NCBI GenBank assembly: GCA_023437285.1
Contig: JAEZGP010000555.1
Coordinates: forward strand, 1-5,204
DNA length: 5,204 bases
Reading direction: 5' to 3'
Source: Actinomycetes bacterium
GTDB lineage: Bacteria > Actinomycetota > Actinomycetes > Mycobacteriales > Micromonosporaceae
A model generated the notes under the pieces. That model was not told the DNA's origin, ran no database searches, and saw nothing but the letters and a program-made list of their open reading frames with translations. Position numbers and translations under genes: made by a program. Below, in pieces: positions 1 to 5,204 of this stretch (its first letter is position 1; each line of letters opens with the position of its first letter).

Positions 1-1530
1 CCCTTCGGCCCCGGCACGCCCGCGCCGCCGCCCGGCGCCGGCACGCCGCCCGGGTCGCCGCCCGACGAACCATCCGCCTCCCCCGACGCGGCCGGTGGTG
101 AGGACGAGTCCGCCGGGCTGGGCCGCAAGGCCAGCAAGGCGCTGGGCTGGAGCCTCGCGAGCACGATCCTGGGCCGGGTGGGCCGCATCGCGTTCGGCAT
201 CTGGATCGCCCGCCTGCTCGGCCCGGACGAGTTCGGCGTCTACGCCCTGGCGCTGGTCTTCCAGCTCGCCATCCTCAGCTTCAACGAGCTGGGCGTCAGC
301 CTGGCGATCGTCCGCTGGCCCGGCCACCCGCGCGAGATCGCGCCGACCGTGGCGACCATCTCGGTGCTGTCCAGCGTGGTCATCTACCTCGGCTGCTTCT
401 TCGCCACGCCGTACATCGCCTCCGCCATGGGCGCCCCGGACGCCACGCCGGTCATCCGGGTACTCACGCTGAGCGTCATCATCAGCGGTCTCGTGGCCGT
501 ACCGGTCGCCTTGCTGCAACGCAACTTCCGCCAGGACAAGCGGACCGTCGCCGACCTGACGACCGCCATCGTCAGCCCGCTGACCTCCATCGCGTGCGCG
601 GTGGCCGGCATGGGGGCCATGAGCCTCGCGGTCGGTACGCTCGCCGGCAGCGTGGTCGGCGCCGCGCTGTTCATCTGGTTCGCGCCGGAGGGGCTGCGCT
701 TCGGCTTCGACCGCGCCATCGCCCGCAAGCTGTTGACGTTCGGCCTGCCGCTGGCCGGGTCGAGCATCGTCGTCTTCGCCGCCGGCAACATCGACAAGAT
801 GGTCGTGGGCGCTATCTTCGGCGTGCGGTCGCTGGGCATCTACACCAACGCGTTCAACCTCTCCAACCTGCCGGTGAGCATCTTCTCCACGCCGATGCGC
901 GCGGTGGCCCCGGCGGCGTTCGCCCGCCTGCAGCACGACAAGCCCCGCATGAACCGGGCGTTCCTCATGTCGTCGGGCCTGCTCGGGGCCATCGCGCTGC
1001 CGGCCTGCGTGCTGCTGGCCACCGCGCCGTACCCGCTGATCCGCATCGTCTACGGCACGGCGTGGGAGGCGTCGGCGACCGTGCTGCCGTGGCTGGCCGC
1101 GCTCGGCGCGCTGCGCATCTTCTTCGAGCTGATCTACGACTTCTTCGTGGTGCTGGCCAACACCCGCGCGGTGTTCACCATCCAGGTCGTCTGGCTCATC
1201 GCGCTCGCCCCCTCGATCTGGGTGGGCTCGCACTTCTTCGGCCTGCCCGGCGCCGCCGCCGCGCAGTTCGCCACGGGCCTGCTCGTGGTGCTGCCGTTGT
1301 ACCTGCGGGAGCTTCGCCGCGCCGGCATCCGGGTCCGGTCGATCGCCGCCAGCGTGGCGGGGCCGGTCGCGGCGGGCGTCGTGGTGGCCGGCCTGGTGCT
1401 GCTGATCCAGGTGTTCGTGACGAACGACTGGGTGGTGCTGCCGCTCGTCGGCCTGGTGGGCATGGCCGCGATGGCCGCCGTCCTCTACCGCATGCGCGCC
1501 ACCCTCAAGTCCCTGCGCTCCGCCTCCTAG
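1..1530 (+). CDS. Polysaccharide flippase, MOP/Wzx type (5' end outside window)
   Basis: This is an integral membrane protein of the MOP exporter superfamily (Wzx-like), expected to flip lipid-linked oligosaccharides across the cytoplasmic membrane. Seen: the frame is open from base 1 with no stop to TAG at 1528-1530, giving 509 visible residues. Residues 1-38 are rich in Pro, Gly and Ala with acidic residues near the end, and look like a disordered cytoplasmic extension. The family N-terminus follows: a basic/amphipathic stretch (GRKASKALGWS, 41-51), a first membrane helix, then ARLLGPDEFGVYALAL (70-85), a hallmark of these flippases. The internal half-repeat hallmark NIDKMVVGAIFG...LGIYTNAFNLSNLP lies at about 263-291, and FARLQHDKP at 307-315. 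I estimate 12-14 hydrophobic segments. The GTG at 178 is not the start, because it would remove part of the conserved first helix; the true start must lie left of the window. Neighbours: convergent with the lipoprotein gene; the glycosyltransferases further right probably belong to the same pathway. The substrate is unknown. Confidence 0.88.
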   Translation, partial: PFGPGTPAPPPGAGTPPGSPPDEPSASPDAAGGEDESAGLGRKASKALGWSLASTILGRVGRIAFGIWIARLLGPDEFGVYALALVFQLAILSFNELGVSLAIVRWPGHPREIAPTVATISVLSSVVIYLGCFFATPYIASAMGAPDATPVIRVLTLSVIISGLVAVPVALLQRNFRQDKRTVADLTTAIVSPLTSIACAVAGMGAMSLAVGTLAGSVVGAALFIWFAPEGLRFGFDRAIARKLLTFGLPLAGSSIVVFAAGNIDKMVVGAIFGVRSLGIYTNAFNLSNLPVSIFSTPMRAVAPAAFARLQHDKPRMNRAFLMSSGLLGAIALPACVLLATAPYPLIRIVYGTAWEASATVLPWLAALGALRIFFELIYDFFVVLANTRAVFTIQVVWLIALAPSIWVGSHFFGLPGAAAAQFATGLLVVLPLYLRELRRAGIRVRSIAASVAGPVAAGVVVAGLVLLIQVFVTNDWVVLPLVGLVGMAAMAAVLYRMRATLKSLRSAS

Positions 1531-1557
1531 CCTGGCGCGCCTCCTAGCCTGGCGCGC
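1521..1557. repeat. 17-bp tandem duplication across the flippase stop codon
   Basis: The 17-base unit ctcctagcctggcgcgc occurs twice head to tail (1524-1540 and 1541-1557). The 17-base periodicity extends 3 bases further left, to 1521, so 1521-1540 and 1538-1557 are identical over 20 bases. The first copy holds the flippase TAG stop at 1528-1530. The second copy is non-coding and ends two bases inside the left arm of the downstream hairpin. It looks like a recent slippage duplication that lengthened the stop-to-hairpin gap by 17 bases without altering the protein. Confidence 0.95.
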
Positions 1558-1617
1558 ACTAAGGCCACCTGCGTACCGAATCACGGTCCCGATTCCGTAC
1601 GCAGGTGGCCTTAGTGC
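1556..1617. terminator. Long hairpin between convergent genes, probable bidirectional terminator
   Basis: Arms 1556-1582 and 1591-1617 are 27 bases each and complementary at 26 positions (one C/C mismatch, 1577 opposite 1596), around an 8-base loop (1583-1590). The outer stem begins gcactaaggccacc and ends ggtggccttagtgc. It starts 25 bases after the flippase stop and lies 39 bases beyond the stop of the opposing lipoprotein gene, the expected place for a terminator serving both. No T-run follows the stem on either strand, which is common for actinobacterial hairpin terminators. The stem is long for a plain terminator, so it could also be a copy of a dispersed palindromic repeat. Confidence 0.75.
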
Positions 1618-1656
1618 TGCTTCGACGACGTTGCTATGACAGCGTCGCGAGCAGCG

Positions 1657-2205
1657 TCACGGCACCCGGGGGAGCACCTGGGTCGCCACCGCCTTGGCGA
1701 ACAGGCGGTCGGCGTTGCCGCCCGCGGGAGTCGTGGCGTAGATGTCGACCTCCGTGTTGCCCTTGCGGATGAAGAGGTGGTTGGAGAAGAAGTGCGCGTC
1801 GTAGCCGAGGTCAGTCACCGGTTCCGAGTCGGGGTGGTTGGTGCCGAAGTCGGTCTCGGTGGTGGGCCCGAGCTGGATGGCCAACCGTGCCCCGGACAGC
1901 TGCCACTGGCAGTACCGCACCGTCGCGTCCGCCGGCGCGTCGTCGCGGTCGACCTGAAGGACCTGGGCGCCGCCGGCCAGCGTCGAGACCTCCGCCTCGG
2001 TGAGCAGCGTGCAGATGTCGGGGTAGCCGCTCGCTCCCGTACCGCTGCCGCCGCCGCCCGAGGGCGCGGCGGAGCCCGACGGGGAGCCGACGACGATCTC
2101 GGTGCCCGGGGCCGCGCCGGGATCGTCGCAACCGGTCAGGGCCAACGCGGCCGCTGTCGCAAGAACCACACCAATACGGACCACACGCGGTGGACAGATG
2201 GGCAT
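1657..2205 (-). CDS. Secreted lipoprotein, DUF3558-like
   Basis: The product is a 182-residue lipoprotein, predicted to be anchored to the outer face of the membrane. Seen: a signal peptide of type MPICPPRVVR plus a hydrophobic core (11-23), ending in the lipobox LTGC with the lipidated cysteine at residue 26. A Gly/Ser/Pro-rich linker of about 30 residues (29-60) follows, then a compact domain with YPDICTLLTEAEVSTL (61-76) and VRYCQWQL (96-103). Cys65 and Cys99 are the only cysteines of the mature domain and may form a disulfide. The pattern of a Cys followed by LLT-ae, with a later C-W pair, resembles DUF3558 lipoproteins of actinobacteria, whose molecular role is not established. Start choice: ATG at 2205 has GAGGAG six bases upstream (2212-2217) and begins the signal peptide; a longer frame reaching 2349 would bury the signal peptide and overlap the regulator gene. 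It lies 100 bp downstream of the regulator on the same strand, so cotranscription is possible. Confidence 0.82.
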   Translation of the reverse strand: MPICPPRVVRIGVVLATAAALALTGCDDPGAAPGTEIVVGSPSGSAAPSGGGGSGTGASGYPDICTLLTEAEVSTLAGGAQVLQVDRDDAPADATVRYCQWQLSGARLAIQLGPTTETDFGTNHPDSEPVTDLGYDAHFFSNHLFIRKGNTEVDIYATTPAGGNADRLFAKAVATQVLPRVP

Positions 2206-2211
2206 TGTCAA

Positions 2212-2217
2212 CTCCTC
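2212..2217 (-). promoter_or_regulatory. Ribosome binding site of the lipoprotein gene
   Basis: GAGGAG on the minus strand (ctcctc on +), six bases before the ATG at 2205. It is the clearest Shine-Dalgarno sequence in the window and decides the start, placing the signal peptide at the N-terminus. Confidence 0.8.
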
Positions 2218-2237
2218 GGCTGGGGGCAGTGCGGGTG

Positions 2238-2243
2238 AATCTA
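2238..2243 (-). promoter_or_regulatory. Possible -10 element for the lipoprotein gene
   Basis: TAGATT on the minus strand fits the actinobacterial -10 pattern TANNNT and sits in a small AT-rich patch of the 100-bp gap between regulator and lipoprotein genes. Transcription would start near 2231, leaving a leader of about 26 bases that includes the GAGGAG site. No convincing -35 hexamer lies 16-19 bases upstream, so this is weak. The alternative is readthrough from the regulator operon. Confidence 0.3.
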
Positions 2244-2305
2244 TGCGATGTGGACGGTCGCGGTCGCGTGCCGAGCCGACAGTGATCCGGCGGATGGCCG
2301 ACTGT

Positions 2306-2692
2306 TCAGTGATCGATGGCCGACCCCGGGTCGGGACGTGTTGGGTCATGGTGGACCGGCGCCGCGGTCTCGACGCGGGCGATGAGCTGCTTGAGCCGCT
2401 CGATCTCGGCGGCGAGCGCGGTGCTGCCGGCGGCGGTGAGCGTGATCCAGGTGCGGGCCCGCTTGCCGGCGTACCCCTTCTCGACCTCGACCAGGCCGGC
2501 CGATTCGAGGACGCCGAGGTGCTGCGAGAGGTTGCCGGCCGTCAGGTCCAGTTGGGTGCGCAGGTAACCGAACTCGACCCGGCGCGCCTCGTGCGCGATG
2601 GCCAGGATGCCCAGCCGCACGCGCTGGTGCACCACGTCGTCGAGTCCGGAGACCGGGTGCGCGGCCTGCGGGGTCCCGGATTCGGCCGTCAC
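2306..2692 (-). CDS. Winged-helix transcriptional regulator (HTH_34/ArsR-MarR-like)
   Basis: This 128-residue DNA-binding protein is probably the local repressor of its own operon. Seen: residues 17-36 (GLDDVVHQRVRLGILAIAHE) form the first helices. FGYLRTQLDLTAGNLSQHLGVL (41-62) is the helix-turn-helix, with a recognition helix around TAGNLSQHL, and VEVEKGYAGKRARTWITLT (68-86) is the wing. A helical tail follows (90-108). The NLSQHL plus GLVEVEKGYAGKRART pattern matches the winged-helix DNA-binding domain family HTH_34, related to ArsR/MarR regulators. No metal-binding cysteine motif is present; the protein has no cysteine at all, arguing against metal sensing of the classic ArsR kind. Start choice: GTG at 2692 overlaps the TGA of the membrane-protein gene by 4 bases (GTGA), implying translational coupling; a second GTG at 2695 would add one residue. 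No strong ribosome site is visible. The inverted repeat at 3457-3487 is a good candidate target. Confidence 0.85.
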   Translation of the reverse strand: MTAESGTPQAAHPVSGLDDVVHQRVRLGILAIAHEARRVEFGYLRTQLDLTAGNLSQHLGVLESAGLVEVEKGYAGKRARTWITLTAAGSTALAAEIERLKQLIARVETAAPVHHDPTRPDPGSAIDH

Positions 2693-3456
2693 CACCGGTG
2701 CCACCGCAGGGCGAGCACGAAGCCGACCACGGTCAGCGTCAGGAGTACGGCGTTGACGATGTGCGGGGCCCGGGGCCAGCGGCGCTCGAGCGCGAAGCCG
2801 ACCGCGCCGGCGAGCAGCACGACGCCGTTGATGACCTGCGGCGCCAGGGACATGTCCGGCGTCGGATCCTGGGCGGGCCGCCACATCGTGTTGATCGGCA
2901 CCAGCACGATCGCCAGGTAGCCGAGGGTGAACACCAGCAACCCGACGTTGCGTTCTAGCCAGGCCAGCACCAGCAGGGCGATGCCGATCGTGCCCCAGGG
3001 TGCGACCAGCCGGTCCAGCAGCATCACCCAGTACGGGAACGGTTCGGTCGGCACCGGGTGGCTGTCGAGGTACAGGCGGTACGACAACCACACGGCGGTG
3101 TGCAGGGCGGTGAGTGCCACGCCGGTGACCACGTAGGGCAGCACCCGGGTGGCGAGCCCGCGGGCCCGGGCGATCCGCAGATAGGCGAAGGCGATCACCG
3201 CGTACGCCAGCAGCAGCGCCGGGGGCCAGAAGAACGCCGCGTGCCGGATCTCGCAACTCCTGCCGTCGGCGACGGAAGAGCAGGTGCTGTCGAGGAAGGC
3301 CCAGTCCAGGGGGATCGCGGCGAACGTCATCGCGGCCAGCACCAGCAGGGCCACCCAGGTGACCCGCTGGTCAAGGCGCACCCGATGGGCGAGCGCGCGC
3401 ACGTCGGACAGCAGCCGGCGGGCATCGCCAGCCGCCGGCACGGAGTCAGTTGTCAT
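2689..3456 (-). CDS. Multi-pass membrane protein of unknown function
   Basis: I do not recognise the family. The frame gives 255 residues: a charged cytoplasmic N-terminus (1-31), then about seven hydrophobic segments near 33-50, 73-95, 104-126, 154-167, 170-188, 206-223 and 232-250. The loop between segments 1 and 2 holds two cysteines (C59, C68; DSTCSSVADGRSCEI), which would probably be outside the cell and could form a disulfide. There is no transporter ATP-binding motif, kinase domain or obvious catalytic motif. Start choice: ATG at 3456 (MTTDSV) is preferred to a TTG at 3477, which lies inside the inverted repeat and would add seven residues. The ATG has no clear Shine-Dalgarno, so the mRNA may be leaderless or have a very short leader. 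Its stop overlaps the regulator start by 4 bases, so the two are one operon. Membrane protein plus small winged-helix regulator suggests a stress or signal-responsive module, but that is inference. Confidence 0.85.
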   Translation of the reverse strand: MTTDSVPAAGDARRLLSDVRALAHRVRLDQRVTWVALLVLAAMTFAAIPLDWAFLDSTCSSVADGRSCEIRHAAFFWPPALLLAYAVIAFAYLRIARARGLATRVLPYVVTGVALTALHTAVWLSYRLYLDSHPVPTEPFPYWVMLLDRLVAPWGTIGIALLVLAWLERNVGLLVFTLGYLAIVLVPINTMWRPAQDPTPDMSLAPQVINGVVLLAGAVGFALERRWPRAPHIVNAVLLTLTVVGFVLALRWHRW

Positions 3457-3487
3457 GCCAATAGATTTGCATAACAAACCTATTGGC
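3457..3487. promoter_or_regulatory. Inverted-repeat operator before the membrane protein-regulator operon
   Basis: Arms gccaatagatttg (3457-3469) and its reverse complement with one change (gccaataggtttg, 3475-3487) flank the 5-base centre cataa. The outer 8 bases of each arm match perfectly. The site is strikingly AT-rich against its surroundings and touches the ATG at 3456. TAGGTT on the minus strand (3477-3482) fits a -10 element within the dyad, which would put the transcription start about 13 bases before the ATG. A repressor bound here would block the promoter. The dimeric winged-helix protein encoded second in the operon is the obvious candidate ligand. Dyad seen directly; operator role inferred. 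Confidence 0.7.
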
Positions 3488-3536
3488 GCTAGTACGTCAC
3501 CGCGATTGCCCGCGGGGCAGCCGCTCGCGTGGATCG

Positions 3537-4793
3537 TCAGGAGCGGCGCTCGTCCTTCATGGCCTCGGCGGCCAGGGTCACCGCGTTCATGTCGTCACTC
3601 TTGGCCGTGCCGCGCAGGCGGTCGACCTTGCGGCGCACCTTGTGCGAGGCGAGCAGGACCGCCGACCGGGCACCGACCGTGGCCTGGCGCACGGCCGAGG
3701 TGTGCCGGGACGCCAGCGCGCTGCGGTAGATCTCCTCCTGCAGCAGGGCCGCCCGCTCCAGGCTGAACCGCCGCAGCGCCAGCCCTCGGCCGTACTCCCC
3801 GAGGTTTTCGCGAAGCGCGCTGTCCATGATCAGTGGTTCCAGGATGGCCCGCAGCCGCTGCGCCCCGCCGGTGCCGTCGCCGATGCCGTACCAGCCCTGG
3901 CTGAGGAAAAGGCCCACGCTGTCGGGCGTGAGCAGCTGCCAGAAGCCTTGCTCGCCCTGCACGACGAGCGGCTTGCCGAAGGCGAGCGCGCGCAGCGCCG
4001 AGCCGCCCATGCCGAGCATGATGTCGGCGGCGTCGTAGGCCGGACGCGGGTCGACCAGTTCCCCGGTCAGCACGATGACCTCCCGGCCCGCGCGCTGGTT
4101 CGCCGCGGCCGCGCGCTGGGCGACCTGGTCGCGCGCGTCGCCGTCGCCGGTGATGACCAGCCGTACGGGCCAACGCAGCCCCAGCTCCCCCACCACGTCG
4201 ACGGCGGTGAGCACGCCCTCCAGCTTCAGCTCGGGCACGAGCCGGCACACGACCCCGATGTCGATCGTCTGGTGGGTGCCGCCGAGGAACCGGTCGCGGA
4301 ACTCGCGCACCGGCTGGCCGGGCGTGTTCGCCTTCATGTCCACGGGCGGCTCGATCAGGTACGTGGGGCCGGACCGCTTGCGCGCGGTGTGCTGGCGCAG
4401 CGCCTCCGTACCCACGATGAGCGGCATGTTGCCCGGCAGGAACGGCGCCACGGCCATCGACATGATCGTGCAGATGGCCACGGCGCGCTCGTTCGGGAAC
4501 ACGGCCGCGACCGCGTCGAGCGCGGGCGGCCACTCGTACCCGTGGATGATGTCGATGTCGTACTGGCGCACCAGCGCGCGCAGCTGCTTGGCCACGGCCG
4601 GCGAGGGCCGGCGGCGCTGCGCGGGGATCGCCATCCGCTCCAGGCCCAGCTCCTCCACCCGCCGGCTGAGCGGGCCGTCCTCGCCGATGATGGCGACCTG
4701 GTGACCCAGGTCGCGCACCGCGGCGGCCAGCTCGATCGCGTTGAGCTGGCTGCCGCCCAGCTCCATCGCGTGCGGGTAGACGAGGATCTTCAT
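3537..4793 (-). CDS. Glycosyltransferase, GT4-like (GT-B fold)
   Basis: This 418-residue cytoplasmic enzyme is predicted to transfer a sugar from a nucleotide-sugar donor to a growing polysaccharide. Seen: MKILVYPHAMELGGSQLNAIELAAAVRDLGHQV (1-33) is the typical GT4 N-terminal opening with the GGSQ acceptor-side loop. DIIHGYEWPPALDAV (80-94) is another N-domain hallmark. The C-terminal Rossmann half starts near 177 (IDIGVVCRLVPELKLEGVLTAV, with ITGDGDARDQV at 214-224). The donor-binding region is DAADIMLGMGGSALRALAFGKPLVV (254-278). The usual EX7E glutamates are absent here: R268 and L260 occupy the positions of the second and first Glu. A basic, probably helical tail of about 45 residues (370-418) follows the fold. 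Start: ATG at 4793 overlaps the TGA of the upstream GT2 gene by 4 bases (ATGA), indicating coupled translation in one operon. Sugar and acceptor cannot be told from the sequence. Confidence 0.88.
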   Translation of the reverse strand: MKILVYPHAMELGGSQLNAIELAAAVRDLGHQVAIIGEDGPLSRRVEELGLERMAIPAQRRRPSPAVAKQLRALVRQYDIDIIHGYEWPPALDAVAAVFPNERAVAICTIMSMAVAPFLPGNMPLIVGTEALRQHTARKRSGPTYLIEPPVDMKANTPGQPVREFRDRFLGGTHQTIDIGVVCRLVPELKLEGVLTAVDVVGELGLRWPVRLVITGDGDARDQVAQRAAAANQRAGREVIVLTGELVDPRPAYDAADIMLGMGGSALRALAFGKPLVVQGEQGFWQLLTPDSVGLFLSQGWYGIGDGTGGAQRLRAILEPLIMDSALRENLGEYGRGLALRRFSLERAALLQEEIYRSALASRHTSAVRQATVGARSAVLLASHKVRRKVDRLRGTAKSDDMNAVTLAAEAMKDERRS

Positions 4794-5204
4794 CGGTTGC
4801 CCGCCCGGGAGGGACCGGGCAGCTCCGCCCAGCGGCGCTCGGACAGCAGCGCCTGCAACGCGCGGCGCTGGCCCGGCCGGTTGGCCCGCAGCAGCTGGGT
4901 ACCGATGACGACGAGCCGGAACGCGGCGCTCGCCGCGCGTCCGTGGTACTTGCGGTAGTAGCGCACCTTGTTGACGGCCGTGAGCGCGACGAGCGCCGGA
5001 CCCGTGCCCGAACCCGCGCCCTTGTGCGTCACGACCGCGTCAGGCAGGTAGCGCACCGCGTAGCCGGCCTCGCGCAACCGCCGGCAGTAGTCGGTCTCCT
5101 CCGAGTAGAGGAAGAAGCGCTCCTCGTCCCAGGCGCCGACCCGCTGGTCGGCCTCGATCGCGATGAGCAGCGCCGCGCCGGTGGCCCAGTCCACATTGGC
5201 CGGC
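4790..5204 (-). CDS. Glycosyltransferase family 2, C-terminal part (5' end outside window)
   Basis: This is the last 137 residues of a GT2 (GT-A fold) enzyme resembling the WbbL/rhamnosyltransferase group used in surface polysaccharide synthesis. Seen: the fragment opens with ANVDWATGAALLIAIEADQRVG, equivalent to the family's VDW-sGA-lliRR segment, then WDEERFFLYSEETDYCRRLREAGY, with the conserved FFLYSEETD acidic motif next to the catalytic base region. RYLPDAVVTHKGAGS follows, with the conserved His seen near the end of these GT-A domains. A basic tail with KVRYYRKYHG and RRALQALLSERRW ends the protein. The frame stays open to the right edge, so the GTG at 5194 is internal and the N-terminal nucleotide-binding half with the DXD lies beyond the window. 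The stop overlaps the GT4 start by 4 bases, so both act in one operon. Confidence 0.88.
   Translation of the reverse strand, partial: PANVDWATGAALLIAIEADQRVGAWDEERFFLYSEETDYCRRLREAGYAVRYLPDAVVTHKGAGSGTGPALVALTAVNKVRYYRKYHGRAASAAFRLVVIGTQLLRANRPGQRRALQALLSERRWAELPGPSRAGNR

Noticed and set aside
95..472. Open frame on + strand overlapping the flippase start
   Set aside because: Arg/Ser/Ala-rich composition is typical of an out-of-frame reading of a high-GC gene, and it overlaps the clearly conserved flippase frame.
594..1547. Long + strand frame (317 codons) inside the flippase
   Set aside because: Its translation is almost entirely Arg, Gly, Ala, His and Pro, the signature of a +2 shadow frame; no domain is recognisable.
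2275..2324. Short repeated words (gatggccgac, cagtgatc) around the regulator stop
   Set aside because: Copies of 8-10 bases with irregular spacing and no symmetry, partly coding; not enough to call an operator or iteron.
2306..3256. Long minus-strand frame starting at 3256 as one 316-residue protein
   Set aside because: Only the last 128 residues (from 2692) look like a protein, the winged-helix regulator. The upstream part is the shadow of the membrane-protein gene in another frame.
3507..3519. Small hairpin (tgccc-gcg-gggca) after the GT4 stop as a terminator
   Set aside because: The stem is only 5 bases with a 3-base loop and no T-run; such pairs arise often by chance at this GC content.
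3483..4958. 491-codon + strand frame opposite the GT4 gene
   Set aside because: It is longer than the GT4 gene, but its translation is low-complexity (Arg, Gly, His, Asp, Val) with no domain, while the minus strand reads as a full GT-B enzyme.

Overview
This is a very GC-rich window with strong G/C bias at third codon positions, GTG as well as ATG starts, and 4-base stop/start overlaps. That fits a high-GC actinobacterium. The gene set (MOP flippase, GT2 and GT4 glycosyltransferases, DUF3558-like lipoprotein) fits a soil actinomycete, perhaps Micromonosporaceae, but the family assignment is a guess.

Layout, left to right. (1) 1-1530, + strand: a polysaccharide flippase of the MOP/Wzx type, cut by the left window edge. 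Its reading frame is open from base 1 and carries a Pro/Gly-rich cytoplasmic extension. (2) 1521-1617: a 17-bp tandem duplication running over the flippase stop codon, followed by a 62-nt hairpin with 27-nt arms. The hairpin lies between convergent genes and probably terminates transcription from both sides. (3) 1657-3456, - strand: three genes transcribed right to left. They are a multi-pass membrane protein of unknown function, a winged-helix regulator overlapping it by 4 bases, and, 100 bp further on, a secreted lipoprotein with its own strong ribosome binding site and a possible promoter. A 31-bp AT-rich inverted repeat sits immediately before the membrane-protein start and is the best operator candidate in the window. 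(4) 3537-5204, - strand: a GT4-type glycosyltransferase overlapping by 4 bases the end of a GT2 glycosyltransferase that runs off the right edge.

How they fit together: the flippase and the two glycosyltransferases look like parts of an exopolysaccharide/capsule locus, in which GT2 and GT4 enzymes build a lipid-linked glycan and the flippase moves it across the membrane. The membrane-protein/regulator pair, with or without the lipoprotein, looks like a separate self-regulated cassette lying between the two polysaccharide blocks. No RNA gene, CRISPR array, transposase or phage gene was seen. No stretch over 300 bp lacks a gene. I found no clear evidence of an entirely new system. The most checkable novelties are the operator dyad, the long hairpin with its adjacent duplication, and the GT4 enzyme lacking the usual EX7E glutamates.
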